DNA of 64,000 nucleotides from an uncultured Pelagibacteraceae bacterium (GTDB lineage: Bacteria > Pseudomonadota > Alphaproteobacteria > Pelagibacterales > Pelagibacteraceae), in contig CACENW010000001.1 of assembly GCA_902560805.1 (NCBI GenBank), forward strand, positions 248,001 through 312,000, in the 5' to 3' direction. The notes beneath the pieces are model-generated. The model was not told where the DNA came from, made no database searches, and saw only the letters and a list, made by a program, of their open reading frames with translations. The first letter of the stretch is position 1, and every line of letters begins with the position of its first letter. Position numbers and translations under genes: made by a program. This document shows positions 50,279 to 62,324 of this stretch, piece by piece.

Positions 50279-52936
50279 TTATTTTTTTAACTCCGCTTGT
50301 GCAGCAGCCAATCTTGCTACCGGAACTCTATAAGGTGAACAAGAAACATAATTCAAACCTGCTTTTGAGCAAAATGAAATACTCATAGGATCACCGCCAT
50401 GTTCTCCACAAATTCCAAGTTTTATATTTTTATTTTGGTTTTTTCCTTTTTCAACTGCTAATTTTATTAAATCTCCAACTCCATCATCTATCGAAATAAA
50501 TGGATCAATCGAAAAAATTTTATTATCTAAATAATCATTTAAAAATTTTCCACTATCATCTCTACTTATCCCAAATGTAGTTTGAGTTAAATCGTTAGTT
50601 CCAAAACTAAAAAAATCAGCGTGTTTTGCAATATCTTTGGCTTTGATTACGGCTCTAGGAAGTTCAATCATCGTACCAACCAAAAATTTTATTTTTAATT
50701 TGTGCTCTTTTTGTACTTCGCTTGCAATCCTAATTACTAAATCTTTCATAATTTTAATTTCTGCTTCAGTAGACACTAACGGGATCATAATTTCCGGAAA
50801 AGCAGATTTAATTTTTTCTTTTTTAAGCTGAGCTAAAGCCTCAAATATTGCTCTACATTGCATTTCATATATTTCGGGGAAAGATATTCCAAGTCTACAT
50901 CCCCTATGACCTAACATAGGATTTTGTTCATGTAATTCATCAATTCTAGATTCTACTTCTTTTACTGGAAGATTAACAATATTTGCAACTTCATTAATCT
51001 CTTTTTCTGTTCGAGGCAAAAACTCATGAAGTGGTGGATCTAATAATCTCACTGTAACTGGTAATCCACTCATAATTTTAAATATTTCTATAAAATCCTT
51101 TTTTTGATGAGGTAAAAGTTTTTTTAATGCAATTGATCTATCATCTTTTGTTTTCGATAAAATCATTTCCCTTACTGATAAAATTCTTTCTTCGTCAAAA
51201 AACATATGTTCTGTTCTGCAAAGACCAATTCCTTCAGCCCCAAAATCTTTTGCTGTTTTGGTATCTTTGGGTGTTTCTGAATTTGTTCTAATATTTAATT
51301 TTCTAAAACTATCTGCCCAAATCATTATTTTGGAAAAATCTCCAGATATCTCTGGTTTAACTGTTGCCACACTACCTGATATAATTCTACCAGTTGATCC
51401 ATCAATAGTAATTACGTCGCCTTCTTTAATTTCCATAGATGATGTTTTAAATGTCTTCATCTCATAATTAATATCAATTTCACTTGACCCAGATACGCAT
51501 GGTCTTCCCATGCCCCTTGCAACTACCGCAGCATGACTCGTCATTCCTCCTCTAGCTGTCAAAATTCCTTTTGCAGCATGCATTCCTTGTATATCCTCAG
51601 GTGATGTTTCTACTCTTACTAAGATAGTATCTTGCATCATAGAAGTTAATCTCTCAGCTTCTTCTGAAGTAAACACCACCTTGCCACTTGCTGCTCCTGG
51701 TGAGGCAGGCAAACCATTTGCTATTACATTGATTTCACTCTTTTCATCAAGTGTAGGGTGTAAAAGGGTGTCTAAAGAATTTGGGTCAATTCTTAATACT
51801 GCTTCTTTTTTTGATATTAATTTTTCCTTAACCATATCAACTGCAATCTTTACTGCAGATTTTGTAGTTCTTTTTCCCGATCTAGTTTGAAGCATCCACA
51901 GTTTATTATTCTCAACTGTAAATTCTACATCTTGCATATCTTTGTAATGTTTTTCCAATTTCTTTAAAATTTTTTTTAATTCTTTGAAAACTTTTGGCAA
52001 AGACTCCTCCATTGAATGCTCTTCAACTTTAGCATTTTTTCTTGCCTTCTTAGTTATATATTGAGGTGTTCTTGTACCAGCAACAACGTCCTCACCTTGT
52101 GCATTAATTAAATACTCGCCATATATTTCATTTGATCCATCTGAAGGATTTCTTGTAAATACAACTCCGGTAGCACAATCATCACCCATATTCCCAAATA
52201 CCATTGATTGAACGTTGACTGCTGTTCCCCACTCTGCTGGTATTTGATTTAATTTTCTATAAACTTTTGCTCTATTACTTTCCCATGATAAAAATACAGC
52301 ACAAATTGCTCCAAATAATTGTTGAAATACATCTTGTGGGAATTTTTTTTTTGTTTTATCTTTTATAGTTCTTTTAAAATCTTGAATTAAACCATCCCAG
52401 TCATTTTCATCTAAGTCTGTGTCTAACAAAACACCCTTTGTTAATTTATAATTTTCAATTAGCTCTTCAAAATGGTAGCTTTCTACACCCATCACAACGT
52501 TTCCATACATTTGAATAAATCGTCTGTAACTGTCTTTGGCAAATCGCCCATTGGAAGTTTTCAAAGCTAACGCTTTTACCGTTTTATCATTTAAACCTAA
52601 ATTAAGAATTGTATCCATCATTCCTGGCATAGACACTCGCGCTCCAGATCTTACGGATAACAACAAGGGGTTTTTTAAGTCCCCAAATGTTTTAGAAACA
52701 TCCTTTTCTATAATTTTTAATTCTTTTTTAATTTGAGAAATTAAATTGTTATTCAATTTTTTCTTATCTTTATAAAAAATCTCACAAACTTTAGTAGATA
52801 TTGTAAAACCAGGAGGAACTGGTAATCCCATCCTGCCCATTTCAGAAAGATTGGCACCTTTTCCACCTAAAAAATTTTGAGGATTTTTAATACTTTTTGA
52901 TTGCTTTGAATTGAAATTTAATATGAGTTTGGTCAT
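50279..52936 (-). CDS. ppdK: Pyruvate, phosphate dikinase
   Basis: An 885-residue three-domain enzyme of full length. The ATP-grasp domain (LGGKGANLSEMGRMGLPVPPG near the N terminus, then LSVRSGARVSMPGMMDT) is followed by the swivelling domain with the phosphohistidine in GGMTSHAAVVARGMGRPCV and a PEP/pyruvate barrel (RTEHMFF, LVGTMIELPRAV, GICGEHGGDP). Interconverts pyruvate and PEP with ATP and phosphate. Shares one base with the glyS stop. Confidence 0.97.
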   Translation of the reverse strand: MTKLILNFNSKQSKSIKNPQNFLGGKGANLSEMGRMGLPVPPGFTISTKVCEIFYKDKKKLNNNLISQIKKELKIIEKDVSKTFGDLKNPLLLSVRSGARVSMPGMMDTILNLGLNDKTVKALALKTSNGRFAKDSYRRFIQMYGNVVMGVESYHFEELIENYKLTKGVLLDTDLDENDWDGLIQDFKRTIKDKTKKKFPQDVFQQLFGAICAVFLSWESNRAKVYRKLNQIPAEWGTAVNVQSMVFGNMGDDCATGVVFTRNPSDGSNEIYGEYLINAQGEDVVAGTRTPQYITKKARKNAKVEEHSMEESLPKVFKELKKILKKLEKHYKDMQDVEFTVENNKLWMLQTRSGKRTTKSAVKIAVDMVKEKLISKKEAVLRIDPNSLDTLLHPTLDEKSEINVIANGLPASPGAASGKVVFTSEEAERLTSMMQDTILVRVETSPEDIQGMHAAKGILTARGGMTSHAAVVARGMGRPCVSGSSEIDINYEMKTFKTSSMEIKEGDVITIDGSTGRIISGSVATVKPEISGDFSKIMIWADSFRKLNIRTNSETPKDTKTAKDFGAEGIGLCRTEHMFFDEERILSVREMILSKTKDDRSIALKKLLPHQKKDFIEIFKIMSGLPVTVRLLDPPLHEFLPRTEKEINEVANIVNLPVKEVESRIDELHEQNPMLGHRGCRLGISFPEIYEMQCRAIFEALAQLKKEKIKSAFPEIMIPLVSTEAEIKIMKDLVIRIASEVQKEHKLKIKFLVGTMIELPRAVIKAKDIAKHADFFSFGTNDLTQTTFGISRDDSGKFLNDYLDNKIFSIDPFISIDDGVGDLIKLAVEKGKNQNKNIKLGICGEHGGDPMSISFCSKAGLNYVSCSPYRVPVARLAAAQAELKK

Positions 52937-55002
52937 TAATTGGACTCGATTAGAGAAAAGTTAACATAATTGTCGAATGTTTTACACATCATTTGAATTA
53001 GTTCTAGCCTATTTTTTTTTATTACTAGATCATCCTCATTAACAATTACATTATCAAAAAAATCAAATACATCTCGTTTAATACTGGCTAAATTGTCTAA
53101 TGTTTGAACAAAATTTTCATCATTATTAATACTTAAAAAATATTTCCTCAATTCATTAACTTTTTTAAATAAATTTTTTTCAAGCTCAGTTTTAAAAATA
53201 CCAGGGTCAGTTGTATTAGATAATTCGATTTCATCTTTTTTTAACTCACTTTCTAAAATATTTGATGCTCTTTTATAGCTTGCAATTATATCTATTCCAT
53301 TTTGTTTATTTATTATTTTATTTAAATTTTTTGCTTTATTAAAAATAACTACAGATTGATCTAAGTTAAAAGAGCTAATTGAAGCTTGTATTATATCATT
53401 TCGGATATTTTCCTCCTTCATATAATATTTTAACCTCTCTAAAAGAAAATCTAGTAATTCTTTTTGTATAGATTTATTATCAAATTCAAACCCTTGATCC
53501 TTATACAAACTTGAAGAATAATTTATTAAATCTCTAATTTTGAAATCTTTTTTATTTTCAATGATAATTCTAACAATTGCTAGTGCCAATCTTCTTAAGG
53601 CAAATGGATCCTTGGAACTTGTTGGTTTTTGGTTCACACCAAAAAATCCAACTAAAGTATCAATCTTATCAGCTAATGATAAAGCAATACTATAAGGTTT
53701 TTTGGGGATTTTTGTTCCAGATCCAACTGGTAAGTATTGTTCACTAATAGCAAGTGATAACTCTTTATCAAAACCTTGTACATTTGCAAAATAACCTCCC
53801 ATAAGCCCTTGTAGTTCTGGAAATTCACCAACCAATTCAGATAACAAGTCTACTTTGCATATAGATGCCGATAATTCTACTTTTTCTTTGCTAATTAATA
53901 ATTCATCAGAAATAATAGCACCAAGCTTTCTCATTCTTTGAGCTTTATCAAAATAATTTCCAAGACCTTTGAAGTAGTTCATTAATTTCAAATCAGAAAT
54001 TTTTTTGACCATGTTTTGAGCTTTACCTTTCTGCCAGAAAAATTCTGCGTCACTTAATCTTGCTTCAACTACTCTTTCATTTCCTGATTTAATTAATCCT
54101 TTTTTATCTTTATTGTTTGCTACTACTAAAAATTGATTTGTAATGTTTCCTTTTTTATCAAAAGTAGGAAAATACTTTTGGTGGTGTTGCATGGTTAGTA
54201 TTAAAATCTCTTTAGGCATATTTAAAAATTTTTTATCAAATTCACAAATAATTACATTAGGTTGGTCGGTTAAATCGACTACTTCCTGAAGAAGTTTGGG
54301 ATTGCTATCAATAAATATATTTCTTTTTTTTAAAATAATATCAAATTTTTTTTCAATTAAATCTTTTCTCTCATTGTGATCGATAACTATATCCATTTTT
54401 TTAAAAAAATTTTTATAAGATTTAAAGTCTGAGAATTGTTTTTTCTTTTCTTCAAATTCTTTATCAACAAATGTTGAGTTAGATGAAACTAAATGATGAA
54501 ATTTAAAATTAAGTTTTTTTTTATCAAAAATGGATAAGATAGATTTTAATGGCCTACCCCAAAATATTTCATAATTTGACCATTTCATTGACTTTTTCCA
54601 TTGAATTTTATTCAGTATTTGAGGTATGGCTTCTTCTAATAATGTATTTGTGTCTAATTTTTTTGATCTAGTTTTATAAAAATAGAACTCACCTTTATCT
54701 GTTTCTTTTATAAACAATTCTTTTTTTGAAACACCATTTGATCTTGCAAAGCCCTCTAACGCAGCATCTGGAGACTTCGTATTTGGGCCTTTTATTTCCT
54801 CAGATTTTAAAACTATTTTCTTTTCAATTCCCTCAAACAAAATTAACAATCTATTGGGTGTTGAGTAAGATGAATTTTTTTTAAATTTAATAGATTTTTT
54901 TAAAAAAAATTCATTAAAACTTTTTAATAAATTTTCTCTTAAATTTTTTTGTAAATTTGAAGGTATTTCCTCACTAAATAATTCTAAGAAAAATTCAGAC
55001 AT
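52936..55002 (-). CDS. glyS: Glycyl-tRNA synthetase beta subunit
   Basis: A 688-residue beta subunit starting [18 protein letters not shown], the typical N terminus. Body motifs include GPNTKSPDAALEGFARSNG, LTMQHHQKYFPTFDKKG, ERVVEARLSDAEFFWQ and SKDPFALRRLALAI, and the C-terminal domain is of the anticodon-binding type. The frame extends seven codons upstream, but ATG 55002 is chosen because it gives the family N terminus and a TAATG overlap with glyQ. Confidence 0.97.
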   Translation of the reverse strand: MSEFFLELFSEEIPSNLQKNLRENLLKSFNEFFLKKSIKFKKNSSYSTPNRLLILFEGIEKKIVLKSEEIKGPNTKSPDAALEGFARSNGVSKKELFIKETDKGEFYFYKTRSKKLDTNTLLEEAIPQILNKIQWKKSMKWSNYEIFWGRPLKSILSIFDKKKLNFKFHHLVSSNSTFVDKEFEEKKKQFSDFKSYKNFFKKMDIVIDHNERKDLIEKKFDIILKKRNIFIDSNPKLLQEVVDLTDQPNVIICEFDKKFLNMPKEILILTMQHHQKYFPTFDKKGNITNQFLVVANNKDKKGLIKSGNERVVEARLSDAEFFWQKGKAQNMVKKISDLKLMNYFKGLGNYFDKAQRMRKLGAIISDELLISKEKVELSASICKVDLLSELVGEFPELQGLMGGYFANVQGFDKELSLAISEQYLPVGSGTKIPKKPYSIALSLADKIDTLVGFFGVNQKPTSSKDPFALRRLALAIVRIIIENKKDFKIRDLINYSSSLYKDQGFEFDNKSIQKELLDFLLERLKYYMKEENIRNDIIQASISSFNLDQSVVIFNKAKNLNKIINKQNGIDIIASYKRASNILESELKKDEIELSNTTDPGIFKTELEKNLFKKVNELRKYFLSINNDENFVQTLDNLASIKRDVFDFFDNVIVNEDDLVIKKNRLELIQMMCKTFDNYVNFSLIESN

Positions 55003-55898
55003 TATTTTTGACTGTCTAACCAAATACTAGCAGCTGATTTTGTAATATCTCTTATTCTAGCAATATAACCAGCTCTTTGAGCAACACTAATTGCTCCACG
55101 TGCATCTAATATATTAAATACGTGACTTGCTTTTAAACATTGATCATAAGCTGGTAATGAAATTTTTTTTTCAACTAATGACTTTGCTTCCGACTCGTAT
55201 ATATCAAACATTTTTAAAAGTGACTCTACATTCGCATGTTCAAAATTATATGCTGAAAATTCTTTCTCAGCTTGATGAAATACGTCTTTATATTTTACAC
55301 CATCATCATTCCATAACAGATCGAATACATTTTTTTGTTGCTGAACAAACATACATATTCTTTCCAATCCATATGTAATTTCAACAGAAACAGGTTTGCA
55401 CTCAAATCCTGCCATCTGCTGAAAATAAGTAAATTGTGTAATTTCCATGCCATCACACCATACCTCCCAACCAAGACCAGCAGCACCCAATGTTGGACTT
55501 TCCCAGTCATCCTCTACAAATCTTATATCATGATCTACATGATCAATTCCTATAGATGACAAACTATTAAGGTAAAGTTTTTTAATATTTTCAGGTGATG
55601 GTTTTATAAGAACTTGAAACTGATAATAATGTTGAAGTCTATTTGGATTATCACCATACCTTCCATCCGTAGGTCTTCTTGATGGCTGCACATATGCTGT
55701 CTTCCAAGGTTTAGCTCCTAACGACCTCAAAGTAGTTGCTGGATGAAATGTGCCCGCTCCTACTTCCATATCATAAGGTTGGAGAACTACACATCCTTTT
55801 TTACTCCAAAACTTTTGAAGATTAAAAATTGTATCTTGAAATGTAAGAATTTTTTCTTTTGATTTAGAAACCATATCTTTGCCAGATTGATCTTTCAT
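55002..55898 (-). CDS. glyQ: Glycyl-tRNA synthetase alpha subunit
   Basis: A 298-residue catalytic subunit with [60 protein letters not shown] and [11 protein letters not shown], all GlyQ hallmarks. A second ATG at 55874 (MVSKSKEK) would shorten the protein by eight residues and cut the overlap with the S49 peptidase gene from 35 to 11 bases; both starts are possible. Forms the alpha2beta2 synthetase with GlyS. Confidence 0.96.
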   Translation of the reverse strand: MKDQSGKDMVSKSKEKILTFQDTIFNLQKFWSKKGCVVLQPYDMEVGAGTFHPATTLRSLGAKPWKTAYVQPSRRPTDGRYGDNPNRLQHYYQFQVLIKPSPENIKKLYLNSLSSIGIDHVDHDIRFVEDDWESPTLGAAGLGWEVWCDGMEITQFTYFQQMAGFECKPVSVEITYGLERICMFVQQQKNVFDLLWNDDGVKYKDVFHQAEKEFSAYNFEHANVESLLKMFDIYESEAKSLVEKKISLPAYDQCLKASHVFNILDARGAISVAQRAGYIARIRDITKSAASIWLDSQK

Positions 55899-56667
55899 CT
55901 AAAATATTTGCAAATTGATCAATATGATTTGAAGATGAAAGTTTTTGACTTAGCCATCCTTTTGTTTTTTCAAATTTTTTAATTACGACATCTTCACCGA
56001 ACTTTTCTTTTAAAATTTTATGAGCATCTCCTATGCCATCTATTAATCCTAATTTCTTAGCTCTTGAACCTGACCAAAATTCACCAGAAAATAACTCTAC
56101 TTCTGTTTTATTTAATTTTGCTCCACGACTTTTTTCAACTACATTTATGAAATCTTGATGTAAATCTAGTTGAATATTTTTAAGTCTTTGAATATCTTCT
56201 TCCTTTTCCTCCATAAAAGGATCAAGCGTACTCTTATTTTTTCCTGCTGTGTGAACTCTTCTCTCAATACCTATTTTCTTAATTAATTCAGTAAAACCAA
56301 ATGAAGAATATATAACACCTATAGATCCAATAATTGAACTTGAATTGGCGTAAATTTCATCTCCAGCACATGAAATAAGATATCCCCCAGATGCAGCAAC
56401 ATCTTCCGCAAAAAAAATAACTTTCTTATTACTTTTTTTAGCTTGCTGTCGAATAAAACTATAAATTAAATGTGACTGTACAGGTGAGCCTCCAGGAGAA
56501 TTGATTGATATTGCTACTGCAGCAGCTTTTTTTAGTGAAAAAGCTTTTTTAATAATTTCTTCCTGTCCTGCAAAATCAATACCTTGCTTAAATTTACCAG
56601 CATTACCAATGACACCATTTAATTTAATATGTGAAATAATTTTTTTCTTTTTTAAAAAGGAGAACAT
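55864..56667 (-). CDS. S49 family peptidase (SppA/SohB-like)
   Basis: A 267-residue protein of the ClpP-like S49 fold with [20 protein letters not shown], the nucleophile Ser in [19 protein letters not shown] and [15 protein letters not shown]. The basic Lys of the dyad should be in the following segment ([16 protein letters not shown]). It is half the size of E. coli SppA and has no clear membrane anchor, so it resembles SohB-type or short SppA proteins. It probably degrades signal peptides or membrane peptides. Next to glyQ. Confidence 0.87.
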   Translation of the reverse strand: MFSFLKKKKIISHIKLNGVIGNAGKFKQGIDFAGQEEIIKKAFSLKKAAAVAISINSPGGSPVQSHLIYSFIRQQAKKSNKKVIFFAEDVAASGGYLISCAGDEIYANSSSIIGSIGVIYSSFGFTELIKKIGIERRVHTAGKNKSTLDPFMEEKEEDIQRLKNIQLDLHQDFINVVEKSRGAKLNKTEVELFSGEFWSGSRAKKLGLIDGIGDAHKILKEKFGEDVVIKKFEKTKGWLSQKLSSSNHIDQFANILDERSIWQRYGF

Positions 56668-56781
56668 ATTTATCTCTTACAGAATATTTAATTGATTATA
56701 AAGACTACTTATAATTGAAGAATTAGGTGCGTCAAATGATAAGTAATAAATATAGCCTATTTATATTAATTTAAATTTATT

Positions 56782-57795
56782 ATGGGAACCGTAGTACAGC
56801 TTAAAAACCAGATAAATAATTCATATTTCCAATTAAAGGAATCTGTTGAAGAAAAACTGGCTTTGACCGAAGAAAGAATAAAATCCAAATTAATTAGTGA
56901 TGTTCAATTAGTTCAAAAAATGACCAATTATCATATAGAAACTGGTGGCAAAAGACTTAGGGCTTTATTGACATTAGGAAGTGCTAAGTTATGTGGTTAC
57001 TCAAAAGGTTCGAGAGACGTAAATTTAGCGGCTTGTGTAGAGCTTATTCACAGTGCAACTTTGATGCATGATGATGTTATCGATGAAGGTGAGATTAGAA
57101 GAGGCAAAGAAACTTTAAATAAAATTTGGAGTAATCATTCCTCAGTTTTAATTGGAGATTATCTCTTAAGTAGATGCTTTGAGATGATGGTGGAAGACGG
57201 AAATTTAGAAGTATTAAAATTATTATCATCAACTTCATCTAAAATTGCCCAGGGAGAAGTATTGCAACTACAGCATAATAATGAAGTTGATATGCTTGAA
57301 GAAACATATCTAAAAATTATCTCTGCCAAAACTGCGGAGCTATTTGCTACCTCAACAAAAGTAGGAGCAATTTTAGCTGAAGTAGGAAATAAAGAAAAAG
57401 ATGCGCTTGAATTTTATGGAAGGAATTTAGGATTAACATTTCAAATTGCTGACGATACATTGGATTATAATTCTGAATTAAAGTTATTTGGAAAAAAAAT
57501 AGGAAAAGATTTTTTTGAAGGAAAGGTGACTTTACCAATCATCTTGCTTTACCAAAAATTAGAAAGTAACGAAAAAAAAGGGCTGAAAAAATTATTTAAT
57601 AATAAAGAGAGAACTAAAGAAGATTTTAATAATACTATATCTTTGATTAATAAATATAAGATTATAAATGAATGTTACCAAAAAGCTCAGCACTATATTA
57701 ATTTAGCATCAAATTCTTTAAGTGTGTTCAAGGACAGTAAAGAAAAAGAAATTCTTAAAAAACTTACATCTTTCAGTTTAGCAAGAAATTTTTAA
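56782..57795 (+). CDS. ispB: Long-chain trans-polyprenyl diphosphate synthase (IspB type)
   Basis: A 337-residue all-helical prenyltransferase with GGKRLRALLTL, the first aspartate motif LMHDDVIDEGEIRRG and the second IADDTLDY. FGKKIGKDFFEGKVTLPIIL follows, typical of the octaprenyl/solanesyl group. Makes the ubiquinone side chain. It is transcribed away from the S49 peptidase gene, with about 110 bases between. The end overlaps pdxH by four bases. Confidence 0.93.
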   Translation: MGTVVQLKNQINNSYFQLKESVEEKLALTEERIKSKLISDVQLVQKMTNYHIETGGKRLRALLTLGSAKLCGYSKGSRDVNLAACVELIHSATLMHDDVIDEGEIRRGKETLNKIWSNHSSVLIGDYLLSRCFEMMVEDGNLEVLKLLSSTSSKIAQGEVLQLQHNNEVDMLEETYLKIISAKTAELFATSTKVGAILAEVGNKEKDALEFYGRNLGLTFQIADDTLDYNSELKLFGKKIGKDFFEGKVTLPIILLYQKLESNEKKGLKKLFNNKERTKEDFNNTISLINKYKIINECYQKAQHYINLASNSLSVFKDSKEKEILKKLTSFSLARNF

Positions 57796-58418
57796 GGACT
57801 TAATAAAGATTTATTCCATAATCCACTCTGGCTTTTTGTATATAGCAATCTTTCATGAATTCTATTTTCGCCATCTAGCCAAAATTCTATATTTTGTGGA
57901 TTTAAATTCCATCCAGACCAGTGTTTTGGTCTAGGAACTTTTGTTTCATCAGAATATTTATTTTTATACACCTTAATTGAATTTATTAATTCATCTCTAT
58001 TTTTTAATTCTTGGCTCTGATTTGATGCCCATGCACCAATTCTACTTTCATATGCTCTCGAAGAATAATATTTATCTGCAACATCATCAGAAACTAATGA
58101 TACAGTTCCAGTAATTCTGACTTGTCTTAAAAGACTTTTCCAATGAAAACACATTGAAGCGTTAGGATTTTCCTTTAGTTCATTACCTTTTCTACTATTT
58201 AAATTAGTGTAGAAAACAAATCCATCTTTATTAAAATCCTTAAGGAGCACCATTCTGACGGATGGAGCATTATTTTTATTTGAAGTTCCTAGCGCGACTG
58301 CATTTGGATCATTTGGTTCAGTCTGTTTAGCTTTTTCCATCCATATTTCAAACAACTTAATTGGGTCATCTAAATTTAAAAAACAGCTATTGATACCAAG
58401 TTGGTTTTTTTCATTCAT
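57792..58418 (-). CDS. pdxH: Pyridoxamine 5'-phosphate oxidase
   Basis: A 208-residue FMN enzyme with EPNDPNAVALGTSNKNNAPS, RMVLLKDFNKDGFVFYTNLN, SRKGNELKENP, the ASNQS motif and the C-terminal HWSGWNLNPQNIEFWLDGENRIHER that binds PLP and FMN. The usual C-terminal RLSP motif reads SLLSP here. Makes pyridoxal phosphate. Convergent with ispB and divergent from aroC with 33 bases between. Confidence 0.94.
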   Translation of the reverse strand: MNEKNQLGINSCFLNLDDPIKLFEIWMEKAKQTEPNDPNAVALGTSNKNNAPSVRMVLLKDFNKDGFVFYTNLNSRKGNELKENPNASMCFHWKSLLRQVRITGTVSLVSDDVADKYYSSRAYESRIGAWASNQSQELKNRDELINSIKVYKNKYSDETKVPRPKHWSGWNLNPQNIEFWLDGENRIHERLLYTKSQSGLWNKSLLSP

Positions 58419-58451
58419 AATTTAAACAAAATAATCTATATAATATAAATA

Positions 58452-59534
58452 ATGTCATTTAACACATTTGGAAAGCTATTTCGTTTCACAACTTGGGGTG
58501 AATCTCACGGCCCTGCTATTGGCTGCATAGTTGATGGTTGTCCTCCAAACATAAATCTAGATGAAAAAGACATTCAATTAGAATTGGATAAAAGAAAACC
58601 CGGGCAATCAAAATTTACAACCCAAAGAAAAGAAGACGATAAAGTCCAAATACTTTCAGGTGTATTTGAAGGAAAAACTACTGGCACACCAATTTCTCTA
58701 ATTATTTATAATAAAGACATGAGATCTAAAGATTATGGAAATATAAAAGATAAATTTAGACCGGGTCATGCGGACTTTACATATTTTAAAAAATATGGAA
58801 TTAGAGATTACAGAGGTGGAGGAAGATCTTCAGCTAGAGAGACAGCTTCAAGAGTTGCAGCTGGTGCTATAGCTAAACTAGTACTTCAAAAAAAATTGGG
58901 AAAAAAATTTAAAGTTATAGGTGCCGTCACTCAATTAGGAATCTTAGGATGTGATACGTCACAATGGAATGATAAAATTATTTCAAAAAATCCATTCTTT
59001 TGTCCAGATAAATCCATGATTAAATTATGGGAAAAATATTTACTTGGTGTAAGAAAATCAGGTTCATCATGTGGAGCTGTAATAGAAGTGAGAGCAAGAG
59101 GTATCCCAGCGGGCCTTGGAGCGCCAATTTACTCAAAATTAGATTCGGATATTGCATCAGCTTTTATGAGTATTAATGCAGTTAAAGGAGTAAATGTTGG
59201 TGCTGGGATGAATTCTGCACAACTAAGTGGTGAGCAAAACTCCGATGAAATATCATCAAAAAATAATAAATTAAAATTTGACTCTAATAATGCAGGCGGT
59301 ATCTTGGGTGGAATTTCTTCTGGACAAGAAATAATAGCATCATTTGCAGTTAAACCGACATCTTCAATTTTAACCACAAGAAAAACGATTAATAAATTTG
59401 GAAAAAATACTACAATATCTGTTAAAGGAAGACATGACCCGTGCGTAGGAATAAGAGCTGTTCCAGTTGGAGAAGCTATGATGAATTGTGTTTTATTAGA
59501 CCACTATCTAATGAATCAGGCTCAGTGCGGATAA
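58452..59534 (+). CDS. aroC: Chorismate synthase
   Basis: A 360-residue AroC. It has [20 protein letters not shown] at the N terminus, [20 protein letters not shown] with [21 protein letters not shown]-like sequence, and a C-terminal [18 protein letters not shown]. Reduced FMN is required to convert EPSP to chorismate in aromatic amino acid synthesis. It is a single gene between two minus-strand genes. Confidence 0.97.
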   Translation: MSFNTFGKLFRFTTWGESHGPAIGCIVDGCPPNINLDEKDIQLELDKRKPGQSKFTTQRKEDDKVQILSGVFEGKTTGTPISLIIYNKDMRSKDYGNIKDKFRPGHADFTYFKKYGIRDYRGGGRSSARETASRVAAGAIAKLVLQKKLGKKFKVIGAVTQLGILGCDTSQWNDKIISKNPFFCPDKSMIKLWEKYLLGVRKSGSSCGAVIEVRARGIPAGLGAPIYSKLDSDIASAFMSINAVKGVNVGAGMNSAQLSGEQNSDEISSKNNKLKFDSNNAGGILGGISSGQEIIASFAVKPTSSILTTRKTINKFGKNTTISVKGRHDPCVGIRAVPVGEAMMNCVLLDHYLMNQAQCG

Positions 59535-59538
59535 ATAA

Positions 59539-61455
59539 TTAGATTTTTACTACTCTAATTGAATCCTTATTAAATAAAACTTCTAAAACTTTTTTTGTAA
59601 TTTGTGGACTATTCAGTCCAGCAATATCATACATGTTTTTTGGATTATCTTGCTCTATGAATTCATCTGGAAGAGTCATGGATCTAAATTTTAAACCTTT
59701 ATCAAATATTCCTTTTTCGGCTAATAAATTTTTAACATGGGAACCAAATCCTCCTATAGAACCTTCTTCAATTGTAATCATTAATTCATGATCTCTTGCA
59801 GATTTTAAAATTAAATCTTCATCTAAAGGTTTAGCAAATCTTGCATCTATAATTGTTGTTGAAATACCCTTTGCTTTCAATTCTTCTGCAGCTACTTTAC
59901 ATTCCTCAAGTCTAGTTCCTAAACTCAACAAACAAACCTGGGTTCCTTGGTGAATAATTTTTCCTTTACCTATCTCTATTTTTTCTTCTATTGAAGGAAG
60001 TTCAACTCCAATACCTGTTCCTCTTGGATATCTTATTGCACAGGGTTTATCATTAATATGAACCGAAGTATTAATCATTTTTACTAACTCAGCTTCATCA
60101 CTAGCTGCCATCACGATAAAATTTGGTAAAGTCGACAAATAAGTAATATCAAAAGAACCTGCGTGCGTTGATCCGTCTGCACCAACTAATCCAGCCCTAT
60201 CAATTGCAAATCTTACAGGAAGACTCTGTATTGCTACATCATGCACAACTTGATCATAAGCTCTTTGAAGAAAGGTAGAATAGATAGCTGCATAGGGCTT
60301 GTATCCTTCTGTAGCAAGACCTGCCGCAAAAGTAACAGCATGCTGTTCGGCAATACCAACATCAAACATTCTTTTTGGGAATTCCTTACCGAAAATATCC
60401 ATACCTGTTCCACCTGGCATTGCTGCAGTTATTCCAACTATCTTGCTGTCTTTTTTTGCATGTTTAACAAGTGTATTTGCAAAAACTTTTGTGTAAGCAG
60501 GTAAATTAGTACCACTTTTTTGTTGCTCTCCAGTTTCAACATTAAATTTTGATACTCCGTGATAGTGATCGCTAGCTTTTTCAGCATAAGAATATCCTTT
60601 TCCTTTTTGAGTTTTAATATGTATCATGATTGGACCCTCATGCTTTGAGTCTCTAGCATTTTTTAAAATAGGGACAAGTGTGGAAAGATCATGTCCATCT
60701 ATTGGTCCCGCATAATAAAAACCTAGTGAGCTAAATAGTGTTCCACCTGTAACAGCCGATCGAAAAAAATCTTCTGCTTTACCAGCTTTAGCACTAAATC
60801 TCTTTGAAAAAGCTGAGGTGATTAATTTTAAAGTTTCTCTTAAGCTAAAATAAATTTTTCCAGTAAATAATTTTGCTAAATATGTTCTCATTGCACCTAC
60901 TGGTTTTGCAATAGACATATCATTATCATTTAATATAACGATCATTTTAGTTTTAGATGCACCAGCGTTATTCATAGCTTCGTATGCCATACCAGCACTA
61001 ATTGCACCGTCACCAATAACAGCTATTACATTTGAAGATTTGTTTTCTAATTTATTTGCTTCAGCCATACCAAGTGCAGATGATATAGATGTAGAACTAT
61101 GAGCTGCACCAAATGGGTCATATTCACTCTCAGATCTTTTTGTAAAACCTGATAAGCCATTACCTTGTCTTAAAGTATCAATTTTTTGTTTTCTTCCTGT
61201 TAAAATTTTATGTGGATATGCTTGATGTCCTACATCCCAAATTAATCGATCATTAGGCGTGTCAAAAACATAGTGTAGAGCTACAGTCAATTCAACAACT
61301 CCTAGGCCTGCACCTAAATGTCCACCAGTTTTAGATACTGCACTGATCATCTCTTCTCTAACTTCATCAGCTACTTGTTGTAAATCATTTTCAGAAACTT
61401 TTCTTAAATCGGATGGAAAGTTAATATTATCTAAAAACTTGTAATTATTTTTCAT
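59539..61455 (-). CDS. dxs: 1-deoxy-D-xylulose-5-phosphate synthase
   Basis: A 638-residue TPP enzyme with the DXS motifs [66 protein letters not shown], the catalytic Glu region [16 protein letters not shown] and [15 protein letters not shown]. Condenses pyruvate and glyceraldehyde 3-phosphate, first step of the MEP isoprenoid path. Overlaps ispA by four bases, so the isoprenoid genes are one unit. Confidence 0.97.
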   Translation of the reverse strand: MKNNYKFLDNINFPSDLRKVSENDLQQVADEVREEMISAVSKTGGHLGAGLGVVELTVALHYVFDTPNDRLIWDVGHQAYPHKILTGRKQKIDTLRQGNGLSGFTKRSESEYDPFGAAHSSTSISSALGMAEANKLENKSSNVIAVIGDGAISAGMAYEAMNNAGASKTKMIVILNDNDMSIAKPVGAMRTYLAKLFTGKIYFSLRETLKLITSAFSKRFSAKAGKAEDFFRSAVTGGTLFSSLGFYYAGPIDGHDLSTLVPILKNARDSKHEGPIMIHIKTQKGKGYSYAEKASDHYHGVSKFNVETGEQQKSGTNLPAYTKVFANTLVKHAKKDSKIVGITAAMPGGTGMDIFGKEFPKRMFDVGIAEQHAVTFAAGLATEGYKPYAAIYSTFLQRAYDQVVHDVAIQSLPVRFAIDRAGLVGADGSTHAGSFDITYLSTLPNFIVMAASDEAELVKMINTSVHINDKPCAIRYPRGTGIGVELPSIEEKIEIGKGKIIHQGTQVCLLSLGTRLEECKVAAEELKAKGISTTIIDARFAKPLDEDLILKSARDHELMITIEEGSIGGFGSHVKNLLAEKGIFDKGLKFRSMTLPDEFIEQDNPKNMYDIAGLNSPQITKKVLEVLFNKDSIRVVKI

Positions 61456-62324
61456 TTATTTCTATTCAATATAAATTCTAATGTATCATTTAATTTTTTT
61501 GATTTTGAACCATAAATTTTTAAATTTCTATTTATATCTGAAATAATCTTACCACAATATTTGATTGAAGCATCATAACCTAGCAAACTTATAAGTGTTG
61601 CTTTTCCTTTTTTTTGATCTTTTTTAGTTTTTTTCCCAGCAATTTTAGAATTGCCTTTAAAGTCTATTAAATCATCTGCTATTTGAAAAAGAACGCCGAT
61701 ATCAGAACCAACACTTTCAAAAAATTTAATTTCCTTCACGCTCTTATCTTTAATAATTGCTGGGACCGCACAACAAAAACTAAAAAGTTTTCCTGTTTTT
61801 TTAATCTCCATATTTACAATTTGTTTTTTTGAAACTTTCTTTTTTTCAAAATCTAAATCTAAATATTGACCTCCCGCTATACCCAAATGTCCTGAACATG
61901 TAGAAAGTTTATGTACTAATTTAACTTTAATTTTGTCACTCAAATTTAACTTTGAGCTAGTTAAAATTTCAAAAGCCATTGTTAATAATGAATTTCCAGC
62001 AAGAACAGCTGTTGACTCACCAAATTTAATATGAGTTGATGGCTTGCCTCTTCTCATATTATCATTATCCATGCATGGTAAATCATCATGAATAAGAGAA
62101 TAAGCATGAATACATTCCACAGCAGCCCCTATAACAATTAATGTTTTATAGTTAATTGAGAATAAAGATCCAATATCAATTAATATTTTAGATCTAATTT
62201 TTTTTCCTCCAGGAAATAATCCGTACTTCATTGCATAAATTAATTTAGAATTTCCTTGTTCCTGAATGTATCTCTTCAAAAATACATTAGTATCTTTTGC
62301 AATTTTGTTAAGTTGATTTTTCAC
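61452..62324 (-). CDS. ispA: Farnesyl/geranyl diphosphate synthase (IspA)
   Basis: A 290-residue prenyltransferase of IspA length. It has [15 protein letters not shown], the first aspartate motif [20 protein letters not shown] and the second [11 protein letters not shown]. The two residues between the Asp pairs of the first motif (DDLPCMD) mark the short-chain bacterial type. Between xseB and dxs, the usual xseB-ispA-dxs order. Confidence 0.94.
   Translation of the reverse strand: MKNQLNKIAKDTNVFLKRYIQEQGNSKLIYAMKYGLFPGGKKIRSKILIDIGSLFSINYKTLIVIGAAVECIHAYSLIHDDLPCMDNDNMRRGKPSTHIKFGESTAVLAGNSLLTMAFEILTSSKLNLSDKIKVKLVHKLSTCSGHLGIAGGQYLDLDFEKKKVSKKQIVNMEIKKTGKLFSFCCAVPAIIKDKSVKEIKFFESVGSDIGVLFQIADDLIDFKGNSKIAGKKTKKDQKKGKATLISLLGYDASIKYCGKIISDINRNLKIYGSKSKKLNDTLEFILNRNK

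Noticed and set aside
60241-60504. Cys- and Ser-rich 87-residue plus-strand frame
   Set aside because: Opposite the catalytic part of dxs. The Cys codons reverse GCA-rich Ala codons and no conserved spacing is seen.
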